This document shows, one piece after another, positions 8,604-16,228 of a stretch of DNA of 64,000 nt (positions are counted from its first letter, which is position 1; the number at the start of each line of letters is the position of its first letter). Below the pieces are notes generated by a model. It saw only the letters and a list, made by a program, of their open reading frames with translations, made no database searches and was not told the origin of the DNA. The DNA comes from Pseudolabrys sp035718275 (GTDB taxonomy: Bacteria > Pseudomonadota > Alphaproteobacteria > Rhizobiales > Xanthobacteraceae), in the NCBI GenBank assembly GCA_035718275.1, contig DASTHI010000031.1:124001-188000 (forward strand), in the 5' to 3' direction. The position numbers were made by a program, and so were the translations under genes.

Positions 8604-8615
8604 TTTGCACGCAAA
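8604..8615. promoter_or_regulatory. Palindrome in the divergent promoter region, candidate operator
   Basis: TTTGC-AC-GCAAA lies in the 123-base region between the alpha/beta hydrolase (leftward) and the ABC binding protein (rightward). On the minus strand it runs into TAAT, giving AATAAT as a possible -10 with TTTACT about 19 bases upstream. Its half-sites match those of the livK palindrome. Confidence 0.4.
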
Positions 8616-8697
8616 CGAAAGCAGAGTAAAGTCGTGCTCGCATTCGAGCGAGCCGACGCGCAAGATCGCTGCTCGAAGCGAGCCAAGGGGGAACGTC

Positions 8698-9681
8698 ATG
8701 GCCAGGATGTCTCGACGTGGATTTGCCGCGCTATTTTCGTGCATGGCGGCACTCACATTTGTGTTCACACCGAGTGCGCAGGCGCAGCAGAAACCGGTGA
8801 TCAAGGTTTCGAGTCTGACCTTGCCCGTGTTCAATCCGCTGGTATGGAACATCATGAAGGCCCGCGGCATCGACGCCAAGCATGGCTTCGAACTCGATGC
8901 CAAAGCCTATCCGTCGATCTCCGCCTTTTACGCGGGCTTCGCCACCGGCGAGACGGAGGTGCTCATCGGCGGCCCCACCATCCTGCAAAAGCTCTATCAG
9001 GAAGGTGTGCCGGTGCGAATCATTGCCACCGGATTCACGCTCGCCGACCTGGTGATCTTTGCCCGTGACGAGAAGATCAAGTCGCTCGCTGATCTCAAAG
9101 GCAAGCAGCTCGCGATCGACATGGGCGGATCGCAATTCCAGGTGACGAAGATCTACGCCAATGCCAAAGGCATCGACCTCGGCAAGGATATTACAGCGGT
9201 GAACGCGAACTTTGCTGTCGCGCGCGCACAACTGGAAGCCGGCCGCGTCGATGCCGCGTTGGTCATCGAACCGCTCGCCAGCATCACGGCCAGGCAGCAT
9301 CCCGACTGGCACGTTATTTTCAACGGCGCGCAGGGCTGGAAGGAAATCACCGGCGGCGACGGCTGGGAAATCGTCACTGCCATGCGCGCGGACGCCATTG
9401 CAAAAAATCCGAAGGCACCGCAGATGCTGCTGGCGGCGCTGCAGGACGTCGCCGATGTCATGCACAAGGAGACCGCCGCTGGCGACAAGATTGCCAATGA
9501 GACGCTCAAGCTGCCTCCCGGTATTCTGACTGCGGCGGTTGATAGCAAGCGGCTGCAGATGGTCATCAAGCCGGCATGGGATCCCGCCACACGCAAATCC
9601 ATCACGGACATGATGGAACGCGCCGTCAAGGCTGGCTTCTACGAGAAGATGCCGGATGAGAAGATTATTTATACGCCCTGA
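8698..9681 (+). CDS. ABC transporter substrate-binding protein (SsuA/NMT1-like)
   Basis: A 327-residue periplasmic binding protein of the nitrate/sulfonate/taurine/thiamine-precursor type. The signal peptide MARMSRRGFAALF has a twin-arginine-like SRRGF and a cleavage site near AQAQQ (about residue 28). The fold features include NPLVWNIMKARGIDAKHG near the N-terminus, SLADLKGKQLAID (the typical LKGKKIA segment), and DAALVIEPLAS in the second lobe. The start at 8698 has AAGGGGG six to twelve bases upstream. The permease gene begins 15 bases after its stop, and the ATPase follows. The ligand cannot be assigned: this family now covers many organic anions. Confidence 0.88.
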   Translation: MARMSRRGFAALFSCMAALTFVFTPSAQAQQKPVIKVSSLTLPVFNPLVWNIMKARGIDAKHGFELDAKAYPSISAFYAGFATGETEVLIGGPTILQKLYQEGVPVRIIATGFTLADLVIFARDEKIKSLADLKGKQLAIDMGGSQFQVTKIYANAKGIDLGKDITAVNANFAVARAQLEAGRVDAALVIEPLASITARQHPDWHVIFNGAQGWKEITGGDGWEIVTAMRADAIAKNPKAPQMLLAALQDVADVMHKETAAGDKIANETLKLPPGILTAAVDSKRLQMVIKPAWDPATRKSITDMMERAVKAGFYEKMPDEKIIYTP

Positions 9682-9696
9682 GCGCTGATTCCGCCC

Positions 9697-10467
9697 GTGA
9701 CGACGGAACATCGCGAGTCTGTCCCGGTTCTGATTTTTCCGCGCCAGACTCTCGTCTCGCTCGTCGTTTTTGCGATTCTCTGGGAGCTGCTGTCGCATCT
9801 GGCGCCGACGCTGGGGATTCCGCCTTTTGCCGTCCCCAGCTTGCTGCGGATCGCAAAGGCAATCCTCACCGTCACCCCCGCCGATATCGCTGTGACCCTG
9901 GCGCGTGTCATCGGCGCGCTGGTCGTCTCATTCGTGTTTGGAATCTTCCTTGCGATGGCAATGTACCGCTCGGGCACACTGGACCAATATTTGCACCCGA
10001 TGATCCGCATCCTGATGGCGGTGCCCGTCGTATCGTGGATTCTCTTTGCCGTTCTCTGGTTTCCCGGCGTCGAATTCCGCATCGGCTTCGTTCTGGTCGT
10101 GGTCTGTGGTCCGGTTTTTCTGGTCGATACGCTCGACGCGATGCGATCGGTGCCGCGCGAGCTGCGGCAGATGATGCTCTCATTCCGTCCGACCACGCTG
10201 CAGTTCTTTCTCAAGCTGATGGTACCGGCGATCGTGCCGACGATCTTCACCAGCTGGAAAGTCAATATCAGTTTGGCAATTCGCGTGGTCACAATCGCCG
10301 AGTTGGTCGGTGCCGTGACCGGAATCGGACATCAGCTTTCGGTTGCGCAGGAGCTTTTCTCGGTGGCCGACGTCTTCGCCTGGACGATCGTGCTGGTCGC
10401 GCTTTTGTTCCTGCTGGAAGCGATCGTCGCGCGCGTGGAAACGCGGCTGCTTCGGTGGCGGGCATGA
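9697..10467 (+). CDS. ABC transporter permease (SsuC/TauC-like)
   Basis: A 256-residue inner-membrane permease with six predicted membrane segments. The cytoplasmic EAA-type loop is SVPRELRQMMLSF, followed by the typical ILPAI-like LMVPAIVPTIFTS. The start is GTG 9697. It lies between the binding-protein gene and the ATPase gene, forming one complete uptake system with them; the ATPase begins eight bases after its stop. Confidence 0.9.
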   Translation: MTTEHRESVPVLIFPRQTLVSLVVFAILWELLSHLAPTLGIPPFAVPSLLRIAKAILTVTPADIAVTLARVIGALVVSFVFGIFLAMAMYRSGTLDQYLHPMIRILMAVPVVSWILFAVLWFPGVEFRIGFVLVVVCGPVFLVDTLDAMRSVPRELRQMMLSFRPTTLQFFLKLMVPAIVPTIFTSWKVNISLAIRVVTIAELVGAVTGIGHQLSVAQELFSVADVFAWTIVLVALLFLLEAIVARVETRLLRWRA

Positions 10468-10474
10468 CTTCGTC

Positions 10475-11254
10475 ATGAAAGGACCGCCACCGATCAGCGT
10501 CACGAACCTTCGAAAGGTCTTCCGGCAGGCGACCACAGGCCAGCCGGTCGTCGCCATCGAACGGCTTGATCTTACGATTGCGCCGCGTGAAGTGGTGGCG
10601 ATCGTCGGACAGACGGGCTGCGGCAAGTCGACCTTCTTCGACCTGATGATCGGGCTTGAAGCTCCCACGGAGGGCGCCATCCGCATCGGCGACAGGAGTC
10701 CGTACACGGATTTCGATTATTTTCGCGGCCGCATCGCCACCGTCTTCCAGCAGGATCGGCTACTGCCGTGGCGCTCCGCGCTCGACAACGCGCGACTTCC
10801 GCTGGAGTTGATCGGGGTGCCGGAGGCAGAGCAGCGCGACCGCACGCTGACGTGGCTGAACCGGCTCGGCCTGGGCCAGTTCACGAACGCGTATCCGCAC
10901 GAACTGTCCGGCGGCATGCGCCAGCGCGTCGCGATCGCACGCGCGTTTTCGGTGCAGCCTGAAATCCTGCTCGCCGACGAGGCCTTCGGCCATCTCGATG
11001 AAGTCACGGCGGCGGAACTGCGCGAGACTTTCCTCAGACTGGCGCGCGAATGCGGCTCGACCGCGGTTCTGATTACGCATCAACTGGAAGAGGCGATCAG
11101 CGTGGGCGATCGCATAGTCGTCTTCGGCAAGTCGGCGAAGTTGCTTGCCGACATTCACGTAAGTGAGTGGCCCAAGGCCAGGCACGGCCTGCTGCGCGAG
11201 GCGATCCAGGCCACGTTGCAGAACAACGCGCCGGATGGCCGTCTGGCCCACTAA
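10475..11254 (+). CDS. ABC transporter ATP-binding protein (SsuB/TauB-like)
   Basis: A 259-residue ATPase that energises the preceding permease. Walker A is GQTGCGKST, the Q-loop is FQQDRLLPW, the signature is LSGGMRQR and Walker B is ILLADEAFGHLDE, where Ala replaces the usual Met/Leu-Asp context and Phe-Gly-His precedes the D-loop. I start at ATG 10475, eight bases after the permease stop; the open frame extends upstream through the permease gene. A run of seven T (about 11256-11262) follows the stop, behind only a weak 4-bp GGCC stem, so a terminator here is uncertain. Confidence 0.9.
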   Translation: MKGPPPISVTNLRKVFRQATTGQPVVAIERLDLTIAPREVVAIVGQTGCGKSTFFDLMIGLEAPTEGAIRIGDRSPYTDFDYFRGRIATVFQQDRLLPWRSALDNARLPLELIGVPEAEQRDRTLTWLNRLGLGQFTNAYPHELSGGMRQRVAIARAFSVQPEILLADEAFGHLDEVTAAELRETFLRLARECGSTAVLITHQLEEAISVGDRIVVFGKSAKLLADIHVSEWPKARHGLLREAIQATLQNNAPDGRLAH

Positions 11255-11267
11255 CTTTTTTTCACTC

Positions 11268-11318
11268 ATTCGCGCGGAAGCGGAAATCCTCGTAGCGATT
11301 TTTGACGCACGAATGAGC
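11268..11318. repeat. Inverted repeat in convergent intergenic region
   Basis: CTCATTCG (11268-11275) and CGAATGAG (11311-11318) are perfect complements separated by 35 bases, between the convergent ABC ATPase gene and the cyclase gene. The loop is too long for a normal terminator. It may be a folded 3' end shared by the two transcripts. Confidence 0.3.
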
Positions 11319-11339
11319 GTTAAGGGTTGCGCAAACGAT

Positions 11340-12188
11340 CTAGCGCCGCAGAATCGCCTTCGCCGCGTCTCCCACCGCTTCAACGTTGTCCCCCGCATCC
11401 AGAAAGCACACGATCCGACACGGACAGCCTTCAAGGCCTTCGTAGCGCCAGGGAAATGCGCCGATCAGACAACGCTTGCCGAGCATCATCTCGATGTCGC
11501 CGCCAAGATTTTCCGCGTGCAGCAAGCCTTCCTGGAATGCCCAATTGTGGAACGGAAAGACGTCTGCCGTGACCTTCCGGCCTGATTTTTTGTGCGTGTA
11601 CTCGAAAGTCCCGAAAAATTCTGCCGGCGTTTTTCCGTGCTTTTTTGTGAACTCCTCGGCGAGATCGGGGCGCATATAGCGGATCGACGTGTTCATGGCG
11701 TGATCGCAGGACCCCGTATCCATTCCCCACCATTTTATCTTCTTCTTCAGCATCCAGTGGAGCGTGTCGAGGCTCGGCCCGGGATGATAGCAAAAGTAGC
11801 GGACTAGATCCTGCTGCGGCTGTCCCTCGTAGTGTTTGTGCCAGCCCGTGTGCAGGATGAGGATATCGCCTTCGCGGATGTCCGCACCGCTCTTCTCGAT
11901 AATCTCCGGCGTGATCACAGCCCAGTCATGCATGTCCCTGGAGATGTCGACGACAACTCCGCGGTTGACCAGATAGTCAAGCGGCAAATTTGCCATGTCG
12001 CCCTTGTTGTTGTCGGTCGCGTGCATGGCGCCGTCGAAATGGGTACCGACATGCAAAGCCGTGTCGATGCGTTGCGCGACGATGCGAACAGTCTGCAGGT
12101 TCTGGGCGTAGTACATCTTGTTGCCGGCGTAACCGACCCAGCCGGGCGTATGCACATTCATGACGTGGGAAAGATCGACGATTTTCAT
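11340..12188 (-). CDS. Cyclase family protein (kynurenine formamidase-like)
   Basis: A 282-residue metal-dependent hydrolase of the cyclase/kynurenine formamidase family. The signature HVGTHFDGAMH (HxGTHxDxxxH) is at about residues 57-67 and supplies the metal ligands. Family members hydrolyse N-formylkynurenine, isatin or other amide and lactone bonds. No signal peptide. I choose ATG 12188, where MKIVDLSHVMN starts as in homologues; the frame upstream overlaps the TauE gene out of frame. It is 40 bases downstream of the end of the TauE-type exporter gene region and on the same strand, so the two probably share a transcript. Substrate not determinable. Confidence 0.88.
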   Translation of the reverse strand: MKIVDLSHVMNVHTPGWVGYAGNKMYYAQNLQTVRIVAQRIDTALHVGTHFDGAMHATDNNKGDMANLPLDYLVNRGVVVDISRDMHDWAVITPEIIEKSGADIREGDILILHTGWHKHYEGQPQQDLVRYFCYHPGPSLDTLHWMLKKKIKWWGMDTGSCDHAMNTSIRYMRPDLAEEFTKKHGKTPAEFFGTFEYTHKKSGRKVTADVFPFHNWAFQEGLLHAENLGGDIEMMLGKRCLIGAFPWRYEGLEGCPCRIVCFLDAGDNVEAVGDAAKAILRR

Positions 12189-12228
12189 CACACGATTCCT
12201 GATCGAGAATTCACGAGCCGCTAATCGA

Positions 12229-12972
12229 TCACAACAAGCCGCGCAGCGCCAGATGCAGTCCAAGCAGCAGCAGGCCGATAAAGAACCACAACCGGAACGT
12301 TTCAGCACGCACTCGTCCACGCACTGATTGCCCGAGAGCCATGCCGACGAGTGCGGCCGCAAGGGCAACGAGCGAGGGGCCGGCAAGGGATGGGCGTATT
12401 TGACCTGCGTAACCGAGCGCCATCGCGAGCGTGACCGTGGAGACCGAGAATGAAAGTCCGAGAGCCTGCACTAGCCTGTCCCGCTCGAATGACAGCGACT
12501 GCATGTAAGGCGTGCCCGGCATAACGAAAATGCCCGTCGCAACGGAAATCGCGCCGGTCGCGATGCCCATGATGAGGCCGAGCCAGGTTTCGACATGTCG
12601 GGGCGTCTTGAAATTCACGTTGCTGAGGCCGAGTGCGGCGTACACCGCCAGAGCCACGCCGAGCCAAATGGTCGCGCGGCCTAAATCGTCGTGCGGCAGC
12701 AGGACGGCGCCGACAAAGGTGCCGATACAGATTCCTGCGAGAACCGGCCACAACCGGGAGACAAGCGCGGGCAATCCGGCCCCCGCCAACGCTTGCCAGA
12801 CATTGGTCGCAAGCGAGGGGACAAGAAGGATTGCGGCGGCCTGCGCCGGCGGCATCAACAGCCCAAGCAGGCCGATCGAGACCGTCGGTAACCCAAGGCC
12901 GATGACGCCTTTGACGAATCCGGCCAGCAGAAAGGCGCCGGCCGTGGCCGCAAGCACAACATTCGAGTCCAC
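12229..12972 (-). CDS. Sulfite exporter TauE/SafE family protein
   Basis: A 247-residue inner-membrane protein with about seven or eight hydrophobic segments. It has the family's duplicated glycine-rich motif GFVKGVIGLGLPTVSIGLL near the N-terminus and GIATGAISVATGIFVMPG in the second half. Members export sulfite, sulfoacetate or other small organic anions. I choose GTG 12972 because AAGGGGAC sits just upstream and the first hydrophobic helix starts soon after; an ATG at 13023 is the other option. It diverges from the Rieske gene over about 160 bases. Whether it moves a sulfonate breakdown product of the adjacent SsuA-type system is speculation. Confidence 0.88.
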   Translation of the reverse strand: MDSNVVLAATAGAFLLAGFVKGVIGLGLPTVSIGLLGLLMPPAQAAAILLVPSLATNVWQALAGAGLPALVSRLWPVLAGICIGTFVGAVLLPHDDLGRATIWLGVALAVYAALGLSNVNFKTPRHVETWLGLIMGIATGAISVATGIFVMPGTPYMQSLSFERDRLVQALGLSFSVSTVTLAMALGYAGQIRPSLAGPSLVALAAALVGMALGQSVRGRVRAETFRLWFFIGLLLLGLHLALRGLL

Positions 12973-13134
12973 TCTAGTCCCCTTTCGGAGCTGGAAACTT
13001 TGGGGGAAATCGCCGCTTCGCACAATGCGTGTGGGCAGACGGTTGTTTCTTGATTGCCAAGCGGCTTCATTGCCGCACGATGCTGTTCGGTGTCATACTT
13101 TCGCGGCTTGGAAAAGTTGTTTGATGGAGACCGC

Positions 13135-13503
13135 ATGGCGGAAGTCTTTGTCGCCAAAGTTGCGCAATTCGCCGACGGTGATCGGCGCATCGTCAAACAT
13201 GCGGACGGTGAAATCGGTGTGTTCCATTGGCAGGGAAGGTTTTACGCTTACGAGAACCTGTGCGTCCATCAGGGCGGGCCTGCATGTGAAGGCTTGATGA
13301 TGCATAAGGTCGAGGATGTGATCGGGCCCGACCGCTGCTGGCTGGGGCAGAAGTTTTCAGCCGAAGAGATTCATTTTGTGTGCCCGTGGCACGGATACGA
13401 GTACGATCTCAGGACTGGCGAGTGCGCCGGCGACCGCAGCCTGAAATTGAAAAGCTTCGACGTCGTCCGTCGCGGGGAGGATATCTATGTCGTCGCAGGT
13501 TGA
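13135..13503 (+). CDS. Rieske [2Fe-2S] domain protein
   Basis: A 122-residue small Rieske protein. Cluster ligands are C43 and H45 (CVHQGG) and C83 and H86 (CPWHGYEYD). The two boxes are 37 residues apart, whereas bacterial Rieske ferredoxins usually have about 15-17, so there is an insertion of about 20 residues (roughly 50-75) between them. No transmembrane segment is seen, so this is a soluble electron carrier or a subunit, not a bc1 protein. The start at 13135 has GGAG upstream. The next gene overlaps its end by 17 bases. No oxygenase alpha subunit is adjacent, so the redox partner is unknown. Confidence 0.87.
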   Translation: MAEVFVAKVAQFADGDRRIVKHADGEIGVFHWQGRFYAYENLCVHQGGPACEGLMMHKVEDVIGPDRCWLGQKFSAEEIHFVCPWHGYEYDLRTGECAGDRSLKLKSFDVVRRGEDIYVVAG

Positions 13504-13735
13504 GGCGCTCATGCCGCTCGAGCAGCGGCTGAGCGATGTCGAAATCCAGGAGTTGCTGGCGAAATCCGTACGGCTTTACGCTCAACGTGCGGCAGAGCGC
13601 GACGGCGCACTTCCCGCATTTGCACCGCACGCAGCAACTGCAACCGACGTGATGGTGACGGTCACGGCAATGCTCAAGGCAGTCAATTTGCAGGTGTTCG
13701 AGCTTGGCATGTGGCAAGCGTGGTCGGGGAGATAG
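13487..13735 (+). CDS. Small protein overlapping the Rieske gene, function unknown
   Basis: An 82-residue protein whose ATG at 13487 has GGGGAGG five to eleven bases upstream, inside the end of the Rieske gene (17-base overlap in another frame). That overlap and the strong ribosome-binding site support a real, coupled gene. The sequence is mostly helical: a charged N-terminal part (EQRLSDVEIQELLAKSVRLY) and a hydrophobic C-terminal helix with VMVTVTAMLKAVNLQVFELGMW. There is no clear signal peptide. I do not recognise a family. It may be a small subunit or partner of the Rieske protein. Confidence 0.65.
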   Translation: MSSQVEALMPLEQRLSDVEIQELLAKSVRLYAQRAAERDGALPAFAPHAATATDVMVTVTAMLKAVNLQVFELGMWQAWSGR

Positions 13736-13767
13736 GCGGTGAGTACGACCCAATCGGCATACCTCCC

Positions 13768-13791
13768 GGATTCCCGCGAATGCGAGAATCC
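13768..13791. repeat. Imperfect palindrome, REP-like
   Basis: GGATTC and GAATCC flank an inner CGC-GAAT-GCG stem, giving a 24-base imperfect hairpin in the 124 bases between the small gene and the amidohydrolase gene. Its form resembles scattered intergenic REP-like elements of alphaproteobacteria. No T-run follows. Confidence 0.4.
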
Positions 13792-13859
13792 AGAGCCACC
13801 AATACAATTCCTAAGATTTTGAGACTTGGTCTCCCTTGCGGCGGGGACGAACGGAAAAA

Positions 13860-15074
13860 ATGGATCTTCCTCTCAGTGATTTCCGCAGGATGGAGGTGGA
13901 GGAGTTCGACACCGGCAAGCTGCTGGCACACGCCTCCCGTCAGGCCGTCGAACGCGGCTACAGGAATTTTCCGATCATTGACGTCGACTCACACCACTAC
14001 GAGAGCGAGTCGATCGGACAAATCCTAGAATACATGGACGATCCCGTGCTGCAACAGCTCGCACGCAGCGCGCGGCAGGCAAGCGCGAAGAGCGTCGGCA
14101 TGCTTCCCGGCGGCGTCGGTTACCAGGACATGGGCGGACGCGTCATGCGTTACGCGGTGCGCGGACTGGAAAAGACGGAAGCCGGCGTGCAGCGCGACGT
14201 CGCGCTGACCCGCCGATGGATGGATGCGATCGGTATCGACATCGCGGTGATGTTTCCAACGCCTATGCTACAACTCGGCCTGCATCCGCAGGTCGAGGTC
14301 GAAACTGCGCTGGCACGCGCCTATAACCGATGGCTGACGGAACGCGTGCTTGCGCATGAGCCCCGTATCCGCTCGATGCTCTACCTGCCCTTCAACGACG
14401 CGGACGCCGCCTACCGAACCGTGCAGGAGTTCGGACAAACCAACGGCGTCGTGGGCTTCATGGTGACATCGGCGCGTTATCGTCCCGTGCACCACAATTC
14501 ATATATGAAGACCTACTCACTCCTGGAGGAGATGAATCTGCCGCTCGCATTCCATGCCGGATACAACTGGAATGACCAGACCGTGGGCATGATGAACCGA
14601 TTCATCTCGGTTCATGCCCTCGGATTCGTCTTCTACAACATGGTTCATCTCGCCAATTGGATCACCAACGGCCTTCCGGAGCGGTTTCCAAAGCTCAAGG
14701 TGCTTTGGGTGGAAAGTGGTCTTGCCTGGCTGCCTTTCATGATGCAGCGCTTCGACAATGAATACATGATGCGATCGTCAGAAGCCCCTGCGCTCAAAAG
14801 AAAACCGAGCGAGTATATGCGGGAAATGTATTTTTCTTCCCAGCCGATGGAAATCACCGACATGGGCGCCCTTGAGCAAACGTTCCGCATGATCAATGCC
14901 GAGACGCAGCTGCTCTATTCGTCGGACTATCCGCACTGGGACTTTGATTTGCCTTCAACCATCTACGATCTGCCGTTCCTGACGGAGCAAGCAAAGCGCA
15001 ACATCCTTGGCGGGAATGCCATAAAAGTGTTCAATCTCAAGCTGCCGGCACAGAAGCTTGCACGAGTCGCATAG
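13860..15074 (+). CDS. Amidohydrolase family protein (ACMSD-like decarboxylase/hydrolase clan)
   Basis: A 404-residue TIM-barrel metalloenzyme. Motifs in order are IIDVDSHHYES near residue 40 (metal His region), AFHAGYNW (metal His), VLWVESGLAWLPFMMQRF, and LLYSSDYPHWDFD near residue 360, carrying the conserved Asp. This pattern matches the branch containing aminocarboxymuconate-semialdehyde decarboxylase and related acid decarboxylases. I start at ATG 13860; the only longer start is a TTG at 13836. The ribosome-binding site is weak. It is followed by a Bug-type binding protein whose gene starts 19 bases later, so uptake and breakdown of one acid are probably coupled. Confidence 0.87.
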   Translation: MDLPLSDFRRMEVEEFDTGKLLAHASRQAVERGYRNFPIIDVDSHHYESESIGQILEYMDDPVLQQLARSARQASAKSVGMLPGGVGYQDMGGRVMRYAVRGLEKTEAGVQRDVALTRRWMDAIGIDIAVMFPTPMLQLGLHPQVEVETALARAYNRWLTERVLAHEPRIRSMLYLPFNDADAAYRTVQEFGQTNGVVGFMVTSARYRPVHHNSYMKTYSLLEEMNLPLAFHAGYNWNDQTVGMMNRFISVHALGFVFYNMVHLANWITNGLPERFPKLKVLWVESGLAWLPFMMQRFDNEYMMRSSEAPALKRKPSEYMREMYFSSQPMEITDMGALEQTFRMINAETQLLYSSDYPHWDFDLPSTIYDLPFLTEQAKRNILGGNAIKVFNLKLPAQKLARVA

Positions 15075-15093
15075 ACGGCTCACAAGGGAGGAC

Positions 15094-16068
15094 ATGGTGC
15101 GCAAAGTTTTGACAGCGGTCGCGGCGGCGGTTCTGCTGGCGACGAATGCGCTCGCACAGAATTCGGCTGCCGATTATCCTAACAAACCGATCAGGATTAT
15201 CGTCTGCGTACCCGCTGGCGGGGGCGTCGACACGGTAACCCGGATCGTCGCCGAAGGCCTGCATCAGAAATTGGGCCAGCCGGTTGTCGTGGAAAATCGC
15301 GCCGGCGCCGCCGGCAATATCGGGGCGGAAGCGGTCTATACATCGGAGCCCGACGGCTACACGCTGCTTGCAGCTCAGCCCGCCCCGCTGACGATCAATC
15401 CACTGCTCTACAAGAAAATGAATTTCGATCCCACGCAGTTCGAGCCGATCGCCATCATGACCTCGATCGCAAACGTCCTGCTGGTACGACCGGATTTCCC
15501 GTCAAAGTCGGCCGAAGAATTCATCGAGTATGCAAAAGCAAGTCCGGGCAAGATCAATTACGCTTCACAGGGCATCGGCACGACGTCCCATCTGACTGCC
15601 GCGCTCTTTGAACGTTTGATCGGCACCAGGCTCGTGCACGTGCCGTACAAGGGAACAGCTCCGGCTCTCAACGACATCATCGCCAGCCATGTTGATTTCA
15701 TTTTTATGGAGCTCGCCTCAGCGATCAAGCTTCATCGGGCCGGAAAGGCGCGGATCCTCGCCGTCGCAACAAGCGAGCGCATTCCGAGCCTGCCGGACAT
15801 TCCGACCCTCGACGAGGTCGGGGTGAAAGGTTTCGAATCCGGAACCTGGAATGCGCTTGCCGCGCCGCCGAAAACGCCTCCGGCAGTGGTCGCCAAACTG
15901 AACAGCGCCGTAAACGAAGTGCTCAAGAGTCCCGAAGTACAGGATCATTTCGCCAAGATCGATCTGCATCCCGCTGGCGGCTCACCCGCGGAAGCTGCAG
16001 CCTTCATCAAGAAGGAGACCGAGGTTTGGGGCGCTGTGATCAAGGACGCGCACGTGGAGGCGCATTGA
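15094..16068 (+). CDS. Bug-type tripartite tricarboxylate transporter substrate-binding protein (TctC family)
   Basis: A 324-residue periplasmic binding protein. It has a Sec signal peptide (MVRKVLTAVAAAVLLATNALAQ, cleavage after ALA) and the family start YPNKPIRIIVCVPAGGGVD. Further family marks are AGNIGAEAVYTSEPDGYTLL and INYASQGIGTTSHL. AAGGGAGG lies just upstream of the ATG. No TctA or TctB membrane gene occurs in the window, which is usual for the very large Bug protein expansions. The neighbouring amidohydrolase and M24-fold genes suggest a carboxylate ligand. A 12-bp stem follows 45 bases after the stop. Confidence 0.92.
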   Translation: MVRKVLTAVAAAVLLATNALAQNSAADYPNKPIRIIVCVPAGGGVDTVTRIVAEGLHQKLGQPVVVENRAGAAGNIGAEAVYTSEPDGYTLLAAQPAPLTINPLLYKKMNFDPTQFEPIAIMTSIANVLLVRPDFPSKSAEEFIEYAKASPGKINYASQGIGTTSHLTAALFERLIGTRLVHVPYKGTAPALNDIIASHVDFIFMELASAIKLHRAGKARILAVATSERIPSLPDIPTLDEVGVKGFESGTWNALAAPPKTPPAVVAKLNSAVNEVLKSPEVQDHFAKIDLHPAGGSPAEAAAFIKKETEVWGAVIKDAHVEAH

Positions 16069-16112
16069 TATTGGTCAATCGCGATCACCTGGTGGCGCTA
16101 TAAGCGTTTCAG

Positions 16113-16141
16113 GCCGCCGGCGGGATGCACCCGCTGGCGGC
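16113..16141 (+). terminator. Strong stem-loop after the Bug-type gene
   Basis: A 12-bp GC-rich stem (16113-16124 with 16130-16141, one G-U pair) closes a five-base loop, 44 bases past the stop of the binding-protein gene and just before a candidate promoter. There is no T-run, so it may be a weak or Rho-assisted terminator or a transcript-stabilising hairpin. Confidence 0.45.
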
Positions 16142-16142
16142 T

Positions 16143-16171
16143 GCGACAGCGTAGCTGACAAGGCCTATAAT
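16143..16171 (+). promoter_or_regulatory. Candidate promoter of the M24-fold gene
   Basis: A perfect TATAAT at 16166-16171 is preceded by GCGACA at 16143-16148 with a 17-base spacer (GACA of the -35 consensus matches). The start codon of the M24-fold gene is 58 bases downstream, behind an AAGGAG ribosome-binding site. Confidence 0.5.
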
Positions 16172-16228
16172 GCCTCGAACGCCCAAGCTATAAGACAACC
16201 AATACGATTACCGCGTAAGGAGATGACC

